Shown here in pieces: positions 61,059 to 64,000 of a DNA stretch of 64,000 nt. Location of the stretch: assembly GCA_026003215.1 (NCBI GenBank), contig BPGV01000001.1:151570-215569 (forward strand), given 5' to 3'. Origin of the DNA: Bacteroidia bacterium (GTDB lineage: Bacteria; Bacteroidota; Bacteroidia; SpSt-205). Position 1 is the stretch's first letter. The number at the start of each line of letters is the position of its first letter. The position numbers were made by a program, and so were the translations under genes. A model generated the notes under the pieces. That model saw nothing but the letters and a program-made list of their open reading frames with translations. It made no database searches and was not told the DNA's origin.

Positions 61059-61754
61059 ATGCATCGCATAGAAGGTGCCCTTACCTATATAGGGCGTGTA
61101 CTTCTCTCTACTACTCCTGACGAGCGGTTATCCCTTATTCGTTCCCAACGGCTTATTCGTCCGCTCCATTTATATGTAGCTTATTAGATCTACTCTCGTT
61201 TCAATGTATCTCCTGAGGCCATCCTTTTAGAGGCTAAGCTACCTTTGAAAAATGTGGATGTTTTAGTTGTTGAAAAAGTTGGCTCACAAGCTCTTCCTGT
61301 TATGGCCATCTCTATACGGAGCCAGCTGGCCTCAATAAAGAAAAATTTCACGAATAACGTGAATCAGCTTCAGGGAGAGCTTTTGGCTTTACGGAGCTAT
61401 CATCCTACACTCTCGGTTGGGCTGTTGTATCTTCTAAGTCGCAAAGATTATACCACAGGTGAAGATTGTGTAGAATACTACACGAAGCAAATTCCCAAAA
61501 AGCTTTTGCCTCTTATTGGTGTGGGAGGCTTCGCAAGAGATAGATTTGATGCAGCGTTGATACTGGTAGCAGACTGGAATGAGAAAGGAGAGCCGCAACA
61601 GGTGGGTGTTCCTGCTCTTTCTTTTTTGGAGGCTTATAATGAAGAGAATTTCTGGCACGAAGTTAGCCTACTCATTGGAAAGTCTGCTATTTACTCTCCT
61701 TACACCTTGGCTGTACTCATGAAGGACGAAGAACAGAGAAAGTTTCTTAACTAG
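61059..61754 (+). pseudogene. probable type II restriction endonuclease gene interrupted by an in-frame TAG
   Basis: From ATG 61059 the frame encodes 42 residues (MHRIEGALTYIGRVLLSTTP... LYVAY), meets TAG at 61185-61187, and then continues in the same frame for 188 more codons to 61754 without another stop. The later part contains ILLEAKLPLKNVDVLVVEKV and AISIRSQLASIKKNFTNNVN, with D and I-S-I-R-S positions like a degenerate PD-(D/E)XK core, and LSVGLLYLLSRKDYTT. Position between methyltransferases and the pattern suggest the cognate nuclease. A perfect TACCTTTG box at 61240-61247 six bases before an in-frame GTG 61254 could drive a shortened product. This segment is visibly more AT-rich than its neighbours. 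Nuclease identity is an inference. Confidence 0.6.
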
Positions 61755-61759
61755 TAGCC

Positions 61760-64000
<2,241 letters not shown>

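Noticed and set aside
61252-61266. ATG four bases after the perfect TACCTTTG box at 61240-61247
   Set aside because: It opens a frame of only four codons before TAG. The nearby GTG 61254 is the only useful start in the restriction-like frame.

Overview
The window looks like chromosomal DNA of a member of the Bacteroidota with moderately high GC. Three things point there. Almost every gene or operon start carries the Bacteroidota -7 promoter box TAnnTTTG. The gene content is typical: alternative complex III, a T9SS-sorted protease, DUF2723, YfhO and GWxTD-domain proteins, and a RF2 gene with its programmed frameshift. Many exported proteins also have signal peptides ending just before a Gln. 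Genus cannot be decided from sequence alone. Coding density is extreme: no gap exceeds about 200 bases, convergent genes meet within a few bases or overlap, and operon genes often overlap as ATGA. No tRNA, rRNA, CRISPR array or insertion sequence was seen.

Layout. 1-9.4 kb: prfB (3' end outside the window), a DRGH nuclease, an acetyltransferase-like protein, a secreted 1000-residue TPR-CHAT protein preceded by the decayed tail of a second CHAT gene, nuoE-carA, and a PfkB kinase. 9.4-12.6 kb: two exported proteins. 12.6-20.8 kb: the complete actABCDEF operon for alternative complex III (quinol oxidation and electron transfer). 20.8-26.9 kb: a small orphan gene, an SGNH-like gene with two frameshifts next to an MBOAT acyltransferase, an orphan efflux adaptor, two exported proteins and a WG-repeat stub. 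27-31 kb: a deacetylase-like protein and a YfhO membrane protein. 31-40.5 kb: DUF58, then acpP-fabF-rnc-pgpA-ubiA-dprE1, followed by a DUF2723 GT-C protein and a GWxTD protein. 40.5-48.3 kb: rlmB-like, ferritin-VIT1, phosphoesterase, thiolase, a UbiD-type menaquinone decarboxylase, nnr and rpmB. 48.3-58.4 kb: subtilisin with T9SS signal, small exported protein, DUF4139 protein, a dehydrogenase-acetyltransferase fusion, and secA with one frameshift. 58.6-63.2 kb: a restriction-modification island with three DNA methyltransferases and a probable restriction gene interrupted by TAG. From 63.2 kb: gapA, cut by the window end.

Three themes deserve attention. First, in most promoters the TAnnTTTG box ends only 3-8 bases before the start codon, so the mRNAs should be leaderless or nearly so; seven divergent gene pairs share 28-58 bases holding two back-to-back boxes. 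Second, a DPPR-synthase-like UbiA protein and a DprE1-like oxidase overlap each other and sit between a phosphatase and a GT-C-type membrane protein, resembling the mycobacterial polyprenyl-phosphate-arabinose pathway. Third, the modification island keeps three intact methyltransferases around a broken nuclease. Single-base frameshifts in G or C runs (secA, SGNH gene) may be assembly errors.
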